64,000 nt of DNA from Apoda limacodes (GCA_946406115.1 OX291551.1:8060001-8124000), one strand, 5' to 3'; shown: positions 11,321 to 22,872, numbered from the stretch's first letter. Notes: a model not told the origin generated them from the letters alone. Program-made: numbers and translations.

Positions 11321-12105
11321 ACTAGCGGCCCATCCTGGCTTCGCACAGATGGACTTTTACTTTTTAAACAATTTGGAATTAGTAAATGTATCTTTTTGCA
11401 TGACATAAGAAATTAAAATTTATGCTTTTATCCATTAACCTATTTTTATTCACAAAGTTTTTTTTCCTTGAAGAAAGTCAAAATATTCAACGTCGGTTGC
11501 CTCCGCTGCGTAAGGACGGAACAAGGAACCACCCGCGCGTATGAGCCGATTACACCGTGTATTTTTAGATTGACATTTTTAAATTCGTAATATCTTTTGA
11601 ATGGATTATCCGTTTTCAATAATTCAAAAAGTAATCTACAGGTATACTAAAACAGTCTTAAATACAAATGATTTATTTTCATAAGGATGAACATAACATG
11701 GTCTGATTTTGGTCGGCATTTTTATCAATTTTTTAAAAGTAATAAAGTAGTTATAGTGACATAACTAGAATGGTTTTATATATGGTATTGTAAAGTTTTT
11801 TATAGATATTAATATGTTCTTTAATATTGTAGAACATTTTTTTGTTCTATCATCAATAGTTTCCGCGGCGCATGCGATGAATGACATTTTATGGCAATTT
11901 TTTTTACACCTTGGGTTACATTATTGAACTTTTATAGTAGAGATCCCTAACTTTTCCTAGTAATAAATATAGCTTATGTTATTCAAGGATAATGTAGCAT
12001 TCTAATGGTGAGAGAATTTTTGAAAGCGGTTCAGTAGTTTTTGTGATTATTCGTTACAAACATACAAAAATACAAATCTTTCCTCTTTATAATATTGATG
12101 TAGAT
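11321..12105 (-). mobile_element. Non-autonomous Helitron-like element
   Basis: On the minus strand the element starts TCTACATCAATATTATAAAG at about 12105, continues into a KxFVxxxN-free AT-rich interior with CTACTGAACCGCTTTCAAAA, and ends GTGCGAAGCCAGGATGGGCC then GCTAGT at 11321. The TATTATAAA near the start and the GC-rich stretch just before CTAGT are usual for lepidopteran Helitrons. There are no terminal inverted repeats and no coding sequence, so it is a non-autonomous copy of about 785 bp. Confidence 0.6.
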
Positions 12106-12184
12106 TACTACCGCGGTCTGTAATGACTGCGTTGCTGGCAGCTTTGATAATGGCAGAAAGCAACTCTAGGCCATCACATTTGTA

Positions 12185-12285
12185 TAAGTATGAGTGACAT
12201 TGATATTGTCAAGTATCCATAGCACAAGCTTTGCTTAGTTTGGGACCAGATGGCGCTGTGTGTAATGTCCAAAAAGTATTTACCT
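12185..12285 (+). repeat. SINE tail fragment
   Basis: Contains TATCCATAGCACAAGCTTTG and TTAGTTTGGGACCAGATGGC then GCTGTGTG. This is the 3' part of a widespread lepidopteran SINE. Related sequence (GGACCAAATAGCGCTATATG) is seen at 57.65 kb. Confidence 0.55.
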
Positions 12286-12480
12286 ATATATAAAATATAT
12301 AATGCGTTTGAGTTGCAAATTCAGCTCTCTCTCGATGACGTATTATCGTGTCAGTCACGTGACCAATTTTCCGTCGGAAGAGACTACCAAGCACAGTATT
12401 TAATTTTATTTATATCATGAAAGTAGTTATTCTGAGCACGTGTGCTCTACTGAATGTGGCCGGAATATACATCAAAGATT
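12283..12480 (+). CDS. Very short ORF with signal-peptide-like start and upstream TATA (weak)
   Basis: TATATAAAATATATAAT near 12285-12300 could be a TATA box, with TTCAGCTC about 30 bases downstream as a possible start site. An ATG at 12417 opens 21 codons (MKVVILSTCALLNVAGIYIK, then D and stop at 12478-12480). The start has a basic residue followed by a hydrophobic run, like a secretory signal. Insect cuticle and peptide genes often have a tiny first coding exon, but no donor lies before the stop, so the ORF stands alone. Probably chance. Confidence 0.15.
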
Positions 12481-12835
12481 AGGAATTCAATAGGTAACTA
12501 AGTTTATTATTTTCGGGAACATTAGCTGGAAAGGTGATAGCGAAATATGTCTGCATGCATATCATAGCGTATGTAATAAAGATTATAGTAATTGTTACCA
12601 GACAAAATATTAATATAATAGGGTTAAATGGTAAAAAGAAACACTTTCGGTAATATAAGGCGTTCATGTGTATCCGTCAGTGGCGGCTGTTTTTCAATCC
12701 AACAACATGTTTTCGACATAAAATTTTGCAGTAGTAGGTACGTAAGGCACACTGAAAGTTCTGCACTCCTGCGCGCTCATAAATGTTTTAATTTCAGATG
12801 TTATATTTTTAAACATTAAAAATTCAATCATTGAT

Positions 12836-13222
12836 TAAGAGAATACGATTCGTGGTGTCTCTCAGCGTGCTTCATACAAACGAAATTCCCACTTATTTTT
12901 GACACTTACAATCTAGCACCATGAAATTTTGAAGACGTGCTCTAGGATTAAATATGTTGTTCTGCAGTATGTCAGTTTTCTATTAAATTATAAAGTTTAA
13001 AAGCTATGAAGGATTCTAGTTTTTCATACAATCTAGAATAAGTTTAAAAGTTAATAAAATTTTTTTAGGAATTTGGAAAACCACAGACATAGATATTCAG
13101 CTTGAGATCATACTTACAAAATTTTATAGTATTTGATCAGTAAATGCCCAAAAAAAGTAGGAAATTCGTTTGTGTGAAACACGCTGCGAGGCGATACGAA
13201 GCGTATCCTCTAAAAAAAACTT
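12836..13222. repeat. MITE family A, copy 2
   Basis: The left end AGAGAATACGATTCGTGGTG and CATACAAACGAAATTCCCAC pairs with the complemented right end AGAGGATACGCTTCGTATCG and CACACAAACGAATTTCCTAC. Ends and the internal TGATCA block match copy 1 at 6316-6706. Both copies have an internal ACCACAGACATAG or its diverged form. Confidence 0.65.
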
Positions 13223-14140
13223 TGGTGGAAAATCGCGTGTCAATTGTTTTTTTTATCACAGACTGACTTAGGATATAATTTCACCAAAACCGCTTTTCGT
13301 CCCTTTGGTCATCTAAACCTCCATACACGCATCAATTATGAGAGCGTTTCTTGGACTTGACATGCACAGCTCGACGCTGAGTTTTCACAAACATTTTTCA
13401 ATTTTTCGAATTCGTAGTTTCCCAATTTAATAATTGCTGCAGATTTCAAAAATACCTTTATTTAAATGTCCGCTTTGATGTCTGATGAAATCGATGCTTG
13501 CCGTTTGTTACTTTTTCTACTTTTTTAGTTTTTAATAGAAAACGAAGTAAAAAGAACTACTTAGTTTAGAATAAAAAACGTATAATAATTAGAAAAACTG
13601 CCAAACGGGGAACATCAAACACTTAATCAAGCTTACAACTGAATCTTAAATCAGTACATCACTGAAATTTGTTGCTACAAATATAAATGAGAAGAAAAGT
13701 TTGAACTTGAATAATTGAAAAAAAAAAAAATATAAAAACGCTGAGTGGAGCCGTCGATGATGTCCATTGGTCTTAATATTATTATGGAAGCGAGTAATAT
13801 AGGTAATATCGATCGAAAACCACTTGGAACTTCGTTTGGTCATATAATCTATTATAATATAATACCTATCCTACTTCTTTCATAGAAATAATTTTAGATA
13901 TGACTGTCGCTATTTAATTAATGTTAATTCTAAAATTAATAGCGTTGCAGGTTATTTGCGATGGTGAAATTGTAATTCTATAAAAAAAATACCTAAAACT
14001 TGTTATAAATTGTTTTCACAGAAAATAATTGTTTGTTGCCTTGTTCTGTATATTTTAACCATAACCATCGATGACCTTTTTAGTAGAAACACGTCATACA
14101 ATAACAGCGGCAAATAGTGGAACCGACTTGTTTCCACCAT
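13223..14140. other. No recognised feature
   Basis: No repeat or exon recognised. The minus-strand frames at 13646-13843 and 14003-14293 show no family motif. Confidence 0.4.
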
Positions 14141-14144
14141 ATTT

Positions 14145-14425
14145 AAATGTTTTATTACCCAACTGCCAAGGAAGGGTTGTGTTTTTCCCGCGTATCTTGT
14201 ATGTATGTATATTTCTTTAATACCTCGTATCTTCCAAACGGCTGGATAGATATCTATTATTAAGGTATCGTTAGATTTGTCTTGATAGTCCAAGTGTTCC
14301 TAGATAGGTGACGTAAAATAAAATGGCGGATTTTACGCGCTTTAGCGTGCGGGCTAAATATTTTTTTTTCGAAACCCTTGAGTGGGGTTTCATAATAAAG
14401 ACCCTGAAGAGACCATTTTAAAAAT
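14145..14425 (+). repeat. Dispersed lepidopteran repeat
   Basis: Contains CCAAGGAAGGGTTGTGTTTT, CGCGTATCTTGTATGTATGT, CCTCGTATCTTCCAAACGGC and AAAATGGCGGATTTTACGCG. I recognise this order from interspersed repeats of Lepidoptera but cannot name the element. A 61-codon minus-strand frame here is a by-product. Confidence 0.45.
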
Positions 14426-15046
14426 ATATATGGGTGAATGTACAAAAGTTGGTTAACTTGTTGGGATATTTTGTTTATGATAGTTTTTTAATCAAATTCT
14501 TACAATTTTGGGTTATTAAGATAGCTAATCTAATGAATATATTGCCCGTGAGTGGGCCAGTCACTTTTTCAAGTAAATGCGGAGATATTCCGATTTTTCC
14601 AAATTTGACTGCCAGGGGACTGACGGGGGTGACAAAGAACTGATAAAACACACAACTTCATAGGATATGCAAACTTTTTATTAAGAATTATTAGAAATCT
14701 CTTAGAAACTAATGGTACCAGTCTCTCCTTTCTCACTTTTAATCTTAAGCAGCCTTTAATTAACCTTTGTTTTACTTAACTTTTCTATATTGAGGTAGTT
14801 TAACTTAATAATATAACTTTTCCAAGTAATTAACAAACAATTGAAACAGAAATATGACTCTCTCTGCCTTAAATTAACATAAAAATAGTTACCAAGTAAT
14901 ACTATCACAGTTTTTCTAACAGCCTTCTGACATGTATATTATGATAATAATAATATAACCTATGCCTTATAGGCAAATAATAGAAATGAGATCTCTTTCT
15001 CAACAAAAAATAAAAATAATGCTTCTAAATAGTTTAACACTAAATA
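14426..15046. other. No recognised coding; 3' flank of the transposase-like pseudogene
   Basis: The AT-rich stretch at 14660-15046 may be the 3' untranslated part of the minus-strand element whose stop is at 15047. I could not find matching terminal inverted repeats on both sides. 14434-14643 contains a 69-codon plus-strand frame of no known kind. Confidence 0.35.
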
Positions 15047-16396
15047 TCACTTTTCAAAAACATCAATCTGCTCTTCAAATTGGTAAAACACTCTATTATT
15101 TGGTACAGGTAATTGTTTAACTACTTGGTCCATCGGAACATCTGCTACATCTTTTTCATTCAATTGAAATAGAGTGGCTTTCTGTGTACAATTTTTGAAG
15201 AATGTTACTCTCAATTCACCTTCTTCATCATCAACAGAAGAGCAGAGTGCTGCATACCGATATTCTATATTCCTTGTTATATATTTTACCAATACATAAT
15301 CACCAATGCTATAAGGACTTCGTTGTGAATAACCGCTAGTTCCTGGTGTTGTTACCATCGGATAACAATCTATATTGCTATCCGATTTGGAATGGTTATC
15401 CATGTCTCTCACGTAAGTGGATAGTGGTATATCATCATCTTCAGAGTCTGTAAATACGGTAGAAACATTTATACGTGTACCATGTTCAGCCACCATCTTT
15501 GTCTGATAATGAATTGATCCTAGCTTATAATGATTGCACACGTCAGCGTCGCAAAAACAACTTAGTGACTTCATTGTAAGATGATTGGGAATGTAAGCTG
15601 AGCCGGTCACCTGATGCACCAAGAGCGTCCCCTTAAAGGCGATCATTTCAGACGACTTGTCATTAATCAAGGTGTTCATCTGCTCATTATCATAGCCTTC
15701 AATCACCGTCACTTTTATACCTGGACATCTCTCGCGGATAACAGAAGCAAACTCCGTCAAGTTAGTTATATCACCTCCTAAAGCAATCACTTGATCAGCT
15801 GTTCGCTTGCATGTGGCTCCTACACCATCGGGTGCCCCCTTCCCGTGTCCGGCTTAATGAAAGTTCCAGGAATCCCACAATGTTAGGGTACATGTCTTGC
15901 AGTTTACAGCCCAATACATAAAACATAGATTTGTTCCTATATTGCGTTACAGGACCATCGCTGAGAAAGTGAATCTTTTGAATGTTTGATGGCAGTGATA
16001 TGAGAGAAACAATTCTGGTTTTCGGAGATTTTTCTACAGACTTTACAACTTTCTTCAACTGCCTTTTTACTCTTCTATATTTTTGACGCTGATTGTTCAG
16101 TTTTGATTTTAGTTTTGAAACTTTTGCTTTCATCTTTTTAAGTTGCTTATTTCTGAACTTTCTCTGTCTTTCACTTCTTTTTTTGCTTCATTTGCTCTTT
16201 GATCTTCGTTCACAATGGGCCTTATTAGTTCACCAACTACTGGTTGTGCTTCATCGTCAGTACTTGGAGGTGTATTTTGGCGTACAAAATTACGAGTATT
16301 ACTTTTCATAAGTTGTTGTTTTTGCCTATACTTTGATGAATGTTTTTTCCATTCTTTTCTAGTTAATCGTTGCTCCCGAGGCATCATGTCAGGCAT
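15047..16396 (-). pseudogene. Broken transposase-like gene (GPVTQY / HGKG family)
   Basis: Three minus-strand frames add up to one decayed protein. 16396-16130 begins MPREQRLTRKEWKKHSSKYR. A frameshift in the A-run near 16185 leads into a lysine-rich coiled segment (RQRKFRNKQLKKMKAKVSKL) in frame 16133-15795. That frame continues to HFLSDGPVTQYRNKSMFYVL. A second frameshift follows, then WNFH, an in-frame TAA, and AGHGKGAPDGVGATCKRTAD, leading into frame 15790-15047. The last part is acidic and ends in a compact segment starting DYVLVKYITRNIEYRYAALC. Proteins with GP-TSQYKN, then WNF-E-HGKG-PDG-G---KR, then a C-terminal V-VKF domain are a repetitive insect family of probable DDE-type transposases; the name of the superfamily is unclear to me. 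Full members are much longer, and the jump from the coiled region to GPVTQY suggests a large internal deletion. Confidence 0.75.
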
Positions 16397-17935
16397 GTTG
16401 AATAAGTTTAAAGGTATTTAGAATATTATGATTTTTAAAATTAGTTTAGCAATTTACAGTTTGATGACAAGATATGGCTTTGCTATGTATGACATCACAT
16501 GGAGATCATTCTATTCACCAAATGAAATCAAACAAAATGGCAAACACCATGTTGACAGCATATTCACTGCTCTAACTCCCAAACATAAGATAATGCGTTA
16601 AATTTGCATCGGAAGTGCCGCCATATTGTACATAAAAAGCATAAATTTTTGCGCGCGTAGAGTACATTCAATGCGTCTACTGCTTGTAAAAAACATGTGG
16701 CTTTTCTAACTACACGCATTTTTACTTTTAACTTAACGATAATGTATATCCTATACAAAAAAAACTGGAAATAAAATCAAGTTACACATATAAGAGTACA
16801 TCGTCTATCACAAATTACATAATTAAAGAATGATAGGCAAAATGGGCGTCAAGTCAACAGAATTTGAATACATTTTAAAATAACAAAGTTTAGAGTTACT
16901 TTTTATATTATAGCAACAAATACTAGGATCGCCGAATAACACAGATAGCAGCTATTACAAATAAGTAGTATTTTCGTGTATTGTTTTCAAGGTTAAATAA
17001 ATATCTACCATGTAGGCATCTGACACCAAATACGTTGCCCATCATTCTTAATAATCAAAGATAATATAATTGTAAAATAAGATAATTAAAATAGGATCGA
17101 TTAACGATATTTAAAGCTTATTCTACATCCTCATAAGATATTCATTTGATGCTTCATACTACTAAAAGATATATATATGTACTTCTAATTTTAGAGATAC
17201 TTAACTTTAATCAGATAAGATTGCATAAGTAAAAATAACTCTATTAAGGGGCAGAGTAGAGCATAATCTTAATATTACAAAAGCGGAAAAGTGTTAGACA
17301 CTGATTGATTTAAAAAATATGATAAATACATACTAATCGTTTAAGTGTCATGTGATTATTGTATTTGGCTTTCTAACTAATGCATGCGCAAATTTTAAAA
17401 AATTAAATTTGCAAACGCTTGCTTTTTTTGTGTTATACTTATTAAATTGTATTTGAATATGTTACTATCTTGTGTGTGCGTAATAAGTAAGAATATACAG
17501 TAAGACATTGAAGAAACATACATACATACATACATGTCTTGCGAAGGTTTAATTTTGAGAGTGTTATCGGTAAATGCAAACCATACAAATTTCCGATTTG
17601 CACGTGTTAATGTGCGCGAAGCACACTTTGAAAATGAATTATTATGAAAAATAACAAAAAACATTTACTTTTTAAAACTGTATTTTGTTTACTAGAAGTT
17701 TTCTTACAAATAGTGTAAATTTTAAACGTTGTTACAATTTTATTATTATGACTGAATGATGTAATATTTTGTTAAAAGGTTCCCAGAATATTTTTTAGAT
17801 TTGCATGAATTAAATTAAATTTTAAAGTATAGTGAACAAATGTCTGTCAGTGATTTTAGTCTATTGTAGAGCAAAGTATTACTTGAATTTCCGGTAAAAC
17901 ACAAGTAAATTGGAATTTATTATTGTAAAGTTGTT
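16397..17935. other. No recognised feature
   Basis: Possible 5' flank of the pseudogene, then AT-rich sequence. Minus-strand frames at 16564-16758 and 17395-17664 show no motifs. A short ACAT microsatellite lies at about 17515-17535. Confidence 0.4.
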
Positions 17936-17939
17936 TCGA

Positions 17940-18085
17940 CTCTGCTTTGTGCCCGGTACGGCAATAGGCTCACCACCTATCACGTATGTATGTTATGTTC
18001 GGGCATACAAAATCTCTGTCCACCCCTTCGGGAATAAGCGTCGTGATAGCATTTTTTCTTTTTGTACCGATAACACCCAACAAAT
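17940..18085 (+). repeat. Dispersed lepidopteran repeat fragment
   Basis: GGCAATAGGCTCACCACCTA, ATCTCTGTCCACCCCTTCGG and GAATAAGCGTCGTGAT follow the order of a common lepidopteran repeat (GGCTCGCCCCTATTACATGG ... CCCCTTCGGGGATCAAAGGC). The 73-codon frame over it is not a gene. Confidence 0.45.
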
Positions 18086-18188
18086 AAACAGAAAAGTCAA
18101 AAGGAGTCTTCAGACGAATAGGCACTTATAATTATCACTAGTGTAAGTATGTGCTCATCTTTACCTTTTTTTTTCTATACTTATGGCC

Positions 18189-18618
18189 TTAAGGCGCAGT
18201 ACTTAGGTAGACTACGAAAACCAATACTTAAGGCGCAGTACCTACCCAACTAGCGCCGCCAAAAGATATTCCTTATTTCCGCTTTTTACGAAACATTTTT
18301 TAAAAATGTTACAAATCAATTATTTAAACCTAGTTACTTATAAGCTATTTTTAAAACTTTGTGGATTGTATCTGGAATGTATCTGTGAGTTGTAGGTAGC
18401 GTTTCTTCTAAAAACGGCCACTTTTTGCAAAAACGCTATCTACATCTCACAGTTACATTCTAGAAACGATGTATAACCTTCTAAATATAGCCTATAACTA
18501 GTTCTATATAGTTAATTTGTAACATTTTTGAAATATGTTTTGTACAAATAGGTAATAAAGAATATCTTATGGCGGCGTTAGTTAGGTAAGTACTGCGCTT
18601 TAAGAAGTGGTTTTCGTT
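18189..18618. repeat. Foldback element, about 400 bp near-perfect palindrome
   Basis: Two arms of about 200 bases face each other around a centre near 18415. Left arm landmarks: CTTAAGGCGCAGTACC, TAGCGCCGCC, GTTACAAATC and GTGAGTTGTAGGTAGCGTTT. The right arm complemented gives CTTAAAGCGCAGTACT, TAACGCCGCC, GTTACAAATT and GTGAGATGTAGATAGCGTTT in the same order. The left tip is partly duplicated (CTTAAGGCGCAGTACTTAGG at 18189). It has no coding capacity. A transcript would form a long hairpin. Confidence 0.85.
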
Positions 18619-19439
18619 TATCATGTCAATGTATAACAAATAGTAAACAAGCTCATTATTATACAGTTGATGTAACACCGCAGTCACAGATTAGAGCACA
18701 ATGTAAATGTAATTTTGAAATATTAATGATAATGGACTGGTTCTAACAATGGCTCCTTATATAGATATACTGAGTCTGTAGTAGAACACAGCTACATTAC
18801 TTTTGTTATTAAAATTATTCTGTGGTATATATAAGAGAGAGATAAATAATAATTTATGATAAGAATAGTAGTAGGTACTATCAGCCAGAAACTTGGGTAT
18901 CCACTTTTAGACATTTTCGTTTGCAAGCAATTGCGTTGACGTTGCCCTTAAAGTTTTTCGCCAATTAGACAAAAGTTTCGGTTTTTTTTTTTGTAAAGTC
19001 CTGTAATGAAATTAATATTATATATAATTTTAATTAATTGGTTTCAGTTTGAGAGAATATTTAATTCATTGAAGAAAAATACGCTTCTTTATTAGGAACA
19101 CTTTGTTTTCTTGGGCGTAGAACTTCGTGTGTTATCGGAAAAAGAAAATTTTAGTTAACACAAGAGAATAGTGCTCTTAACTTGACTACGGCGGCCCTTA
19201 AATTAAAAACATTATATTTTGTTTCGGTCCATACTTACGACCTGTCAAGTTAAGCATTATGAAATAAAGTTTTCTTATAAGCTTCTTCTTTCTGGAGGCT
19301 TTGGCCATATATGAGTCAGTCTACAGTACTGCCTTAGTGCAAACTGGCGGTCAGTTTCAGCTGATTATACAGCGTAATGTTTTGTTATAATTGTTACGAC
19401 TATTAAACGTAATAAGGCACGACAAACACGAAAGAAAAA
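18619..19439. other. No recognised feature
   Basis: AT-rich sequence with poly-T runs. No exon or repeat I can name. Confidence 0.4.
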
Positions 19440-19545
19440 AAGTGTGCTGCTAAGCGGTCACTCATCCAATTACTGACTACGCTCGACGTTGCTTAACTTC
19501 ACTTATCGTTTCAGACAGACGAATGCGACTGGGCCACGAGCTTTT
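19440..19545 (-). repeat. 5S-rRNA-derived SINE head
   Basis: On the minus strand GTGGCCCAGTCGCATTCG is followed by GATAAGTGAAGTTAAGCAAC, GTCGAGCGTAGTCAGTAATT and GGATGAGTGACCGCTTAGCA. This follows the internal promoter part of 5S rRNA (GATCACCGAAGTTAAGCAAC, GTCGGGCGCGGTTAGTACTT, GGATGGGTGACCGC). The first part of 5S is replaced and the end is lost, so it is a 5S-derived SINE or 5S pseudogene rather than an active gene. Confidence 0.7.
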
Positions 19546-19628
19546 TAATTCTCACATAATAATTAATTATTTGTTTCTTGCATAAACTGACGCACTAATG
19601 TACGGTACATTAAACAATTATTTGAAAT

Positions 19629-19928
19629 TAAAAAAAAAACGGCCAAGTGTGAGTCGGACTCGCGCACGAAGGGTGCCGTACCATTAACTACAAAAACGAG
19701 CAAAAAAATCACGAATGTTGTATGGGAGCCCCTTAAATAATTTTTTTTTCTGTTTTTTAGTATTCGTTGTTATAGCGGCAAGAGAAATACATCTTCTGTG
19801 AAAATTTCAACTGTCTAACTATAACGGTTCATGAAATACAGCCTGGTGACAGACGGACGGACGGACGGACGGACAGCGAAGCCTTAGTAATAGGGTTCCT
19901 AATTACCTTTCAGGTACGGAACCCTAAT
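19629..19928 (+). repeat. Dispersed repeat beginning CGGCCAAGTGTGAGTCGG
   Basis: A nearly complete copy of a very common lepidopteran repeat. It starts AAACGGCCAAGTGTGAGTCG, continues CTCGCGCACGAAGGGTGCCG, TTGTATGGGAGCCCCTTAAA and CATGAAATACAGCCTGGTGA, has an ACGG microsatellite (about 19852-19876), and ends AGGTACGGAACCCTAAT. Partial copies are at 20385, 43330, 45575-45955, 57815, 58080 and 61490. Confidence 0.7.
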
Positions 19929-20834
19929 AACACAAAATCTATGACAGACAGTGATGAGGTTCATTCAGTTAAAAAAATGCAAGTACCTATTTACTAAAAC
20001 GAAAAAAATCGTTCAAAGCTATACTAGCTGATTAATTTCAACGAAAATGTTTGATAATTTAAAGCAGGTATTTTATTTGTTTTGACTAACTGACTTTATT
20101 TTTTATAGGAATTAAAATTGGTTTCTGTGAACAAAATATTTCCAAAATGGTTAGATTTCTTGACTGAATGCAAAATATTTCGGTGAAATAGAACTTGGAA
20201 TCTCTTTTTTTTCATGTAAAGAACAAATTCATTAAATTTTAATCAGATCTACTCAGTGGTTCCGGAGAAATCTTGCTCTTCAAAAAATTTTAATTTATTT
20301 ATTATAACCTCTAAAGCAAGGCGCACCTATGTAGACATGTTAAATGTTCTGTAATATACTGTATATAACACTTACATTAAAATAGTCAAGTGTGAGTCAA
20401 AAAAAAGTAAAAAAAAAAACTGGAACTAAAAAGCTGTAATTAAAAATATATAATTAAATAAAAAAACCGACTGCAAAAACATTAAGAACTAAAAAGAAAA
20501 TAACAAGTGCACCTAGAACATACCAAATATTTAACAAAGTTATCACGGTCACAGATTATACAATGTCACGATACGGGTATTTTCTTCGAGGCTGACGTAA
20601 AACAAGACCAATCCACAGACCAACCATATTAACAAAGTATTGTCTACATTTATTGTTCGATATAAAAATCTTAAAACAAACATAGTCTATCCTGAATTCA
20701 GTAATAATTACTAGGTTCGTTATTGAATATAATCAATCATTTGAAACTGTTGTTAACCTCTAAATTAATGTCAATCTTTAGATGACAGCTGGTTGTTCTT
20801 GTTTATTAATCAATTCAGTTGATATAAATTGTTC
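19929..20834. other. No recognised gene
   Basis: Contains short pieces resembling the previous repeat (GTCAAGTGTGAGTC at about 20388) and otherwise AT-rich sequence. Confidence 0.4.
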
Positions 20835-21103
20835 CATTCTTGCCAGCCTTCATACGTCCCCACTGCTGGGGCACGGCCTACCCTCTTAAGCGAGCGACTT
20901 CCCATACGTCATTTTTTTTCTTGACGTATGCAGGTTTCCTCACGATGTTTTCCTTCACCGAAAAGCCAGTGGTGTGAATAAATTAATCAGTGTACTTGAG
21001 AAATTAAGAAAAGACTACGCCACACGCCGACCCCGGGGTTCGAACCTCCGCCACTCGGGGCGTGAAGTGAAATTTAAACCCCTCGGCCACCACCGACTGT
21101 GAT
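20835..21103 (-). repeat. tRNA-derived SINE
   Basis: On the minus strand the head has box A (GGTGGCCGAGGGGTTTAAAT) and box B (GAGGTTCGAACCCCGGGG). The body contains the complement of TTTCCTCACGATGTTTTCCT, a signature of lepidopteran SINEs. The tail is the complement of CCTTCATACGTCCCCACTGC. Both ends look present, so it is a fairly complete copy of about 270 bp. The region around box A is too long and the stems do not pair as in a functional tRNA. Confidence 0.75.
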
Positions 21104-21570
21104 TGTTCCATACGGAACCATATTATAGTGTCGCATCCATCTAAATTAAAATGTATTGACTTTACAGTGTACAATGAACTGTGTTTGTCTTTGTCACGTA
21201 GTCGTATTATATGTACATATTGATTAGACGCACATGAAGGCAGCTGGCTTGATAGGAAACGGAGGGTCAAGGTGATTTACGTCAACAATTTAATGTTGAA
21301 AGCGAATTAAGTTAATGAGTACTGGTCATCGTGAACAATGATTTATTATTTCCTAAAGAGGCAGCAAGTGTTTATAGTTTTTTTTGTTGATTTTATGGGT
21401 CTGTGTTTTTTATGCCTTGACTTAGTTTACATGGATATCGGAAAAGTACTAATGTTCTTCAGGTGTTTGAAACCTTTAATTTTGAAATTCAGTGAATGAT
21501 TATCCAACATATTGTTGAGGATACTTTTTTTAAATAATTAATAATAACAAATATTTACGGTAATTAATGT
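21104..21570. other. No recognised feature
   Basis: An 88-codon minus-strand frame at 21004-21270 runs into the SINE and is not supported. Confidence 0.35.
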
Positions 21571-21571
21571 T

Positions 21572-21780
21572 CTCGTTCGTTCTAAATTCATACATTTCAG
21601 CCAGAACACATCCCCACATGTCTCCTCGCTACGTCTTCCGATCCGTGGTTGCCTTGTGAGAACTTTTCTACCACAACGGTTATTAGTTAGACGAGCGATG
21701 TGGCAAATTTCCTCGTTTCGGATTTTATCGCGCAAAGAAACACTAAGCATATCTCTTTCCATAGCTCGCTGAGTGACTCT
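21572..21780 (-). pseudogene. Fragment of an RTE-like LINE, C-terminal region
   Basis: The minus-strand frame at 21538-21762 begins ERDMLSVSLRDKIRNEEI and continues LTNNRCGRKVLTRQPRIGRR. This is the segment after the reverse transcriptase in lepidopteran endonuclease-reverse transcriptase LINEs (usually ERxMLGVSLRDRIRNxxI, then TDNRWGRRVLEWRPRxGKR). Sequence between the two blocks is shortened, and after GRR the frame is wrong. No catalytic motif is present, so this is a small dead fragment. Confidence 0.65.
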
Positions 21781-22338
21781 AAAATTTGTTTAAGGTTGTT
21801 TTTTTTTCATGAATGAAAAACATGATTATAAATGTTTATAACTCTTTACTTTAAATTATATAATCGCCATTGTCTCTAATTTAATTTTAAAAATCTCATT
21901 ATTTTAATTATAATCACTAACTAAGTAATAATGTTTTTAAGAGTGTTTATAATTAAAATAAAAAGTGTACTTAATGTTTACAATCAGGAAATGGTTACAA
22001 ATAGTCTAAAGTACCGAAGGTCGACTCAATTACTTATCTCTTAAGTAGTATACAAGGAGATGTAAGAAATTAACCGCAGTTCCAGTTTTATTGGTGCATC
22101 AACAAATACGTAGCAATTTTTAGACTTAATGTCAAATTAAATTGTATTAAACAAAATCTTAATGAGGTAATAAATAAGGTGATTTGAACGAAAAAAACGG
22201 AAGAAATATTACCATATCCATAAAGAAGTAAAGTTTTCTTTTATAGACTTCTAAAGTGGCGATTTCCGTTAAACTTTTATTGGCAGAGTTTAGTTATGTT
22301 GTCTTATGTGTACTATATACTAAGCTATGTTAGCTTTT
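21781..22338. other. No recognised feature
   Basis: AT-rich sequence with no exon-like frame. Confidence 0.4.
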
Positions 22339-22872
22339 TAACCGACTTCAAAAAAGGAGGAGGTTCTCAATTCGGATGTTTATATATATATGTATATATT
22401 AACGTATGTTCGGGCATAACTCAATCATATATAGACGGATTTGCAAAATTCTTTTTTTATTTAAAAGGGTATACTTTTGAGGTAGTTTCATATTAATGTA
22501 GTAAATTAAAAACTTAAACTTCTGGTCAAAAAATACATTGGTGTTAATTTGCAGCTGGTGAACGCTTTTTATGTTAATGGTTGTATTATTATTTCTTACG
22601 AGTATGCATGTTTTCAGTGTACGAAAAAAGCAATTTGTCACTCAAATGTAAAAAAAAGCAACTGGCTTCAAAAAGATGCACTAAAAGGTAAAAATAAATT
22701 ACTTATTTCCACAAATATGATCTGAATAACATTCTGTCATTGGTGTTTATGTACCTTACAGTTATGACACACTTCACTTGCATGACACCAACTTCAAACT
22801 GTAATTCAGATCAGATTTTTGGAAATAACTAATTATTTTTACCTTTTGGTGCATCTTTTTGAAGTCAGTTTT
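22339..22872. repeat. Composite MITE-like element (family C, copy 1)
   Basis: Starts ACCGACTTCAAAAAAGGAGG and ends TTTTTGAAGTCAGTTTT, an inverted pair. The right 215 bases form a second palindrome: AACTGGCTTCAAAAAGATGC, AAAAGGTAAAAATAAATTAC and TTATTTCC are mirrored by GGAAATAACTAATTATTTTT and ACCTTTTGGTGCATCTTTTT. Copy 2 at 49909-50575 has the same order and is interrupted by a family B MITE. Short frames across it are by-products. Confidence 0.65.

Noticed and set aside
19440..19545. Active 5S rRNA gene
   Set aside because: Only the internal part resembles 5S rRNA. The 5' part is replaced and the 3' end missing.
21020..21103. Functional tRNA gene on the minus strand
   Set aside because: Good box B but irregular length between boxes, no closed acceptor stem and a SINE tail directly attached.
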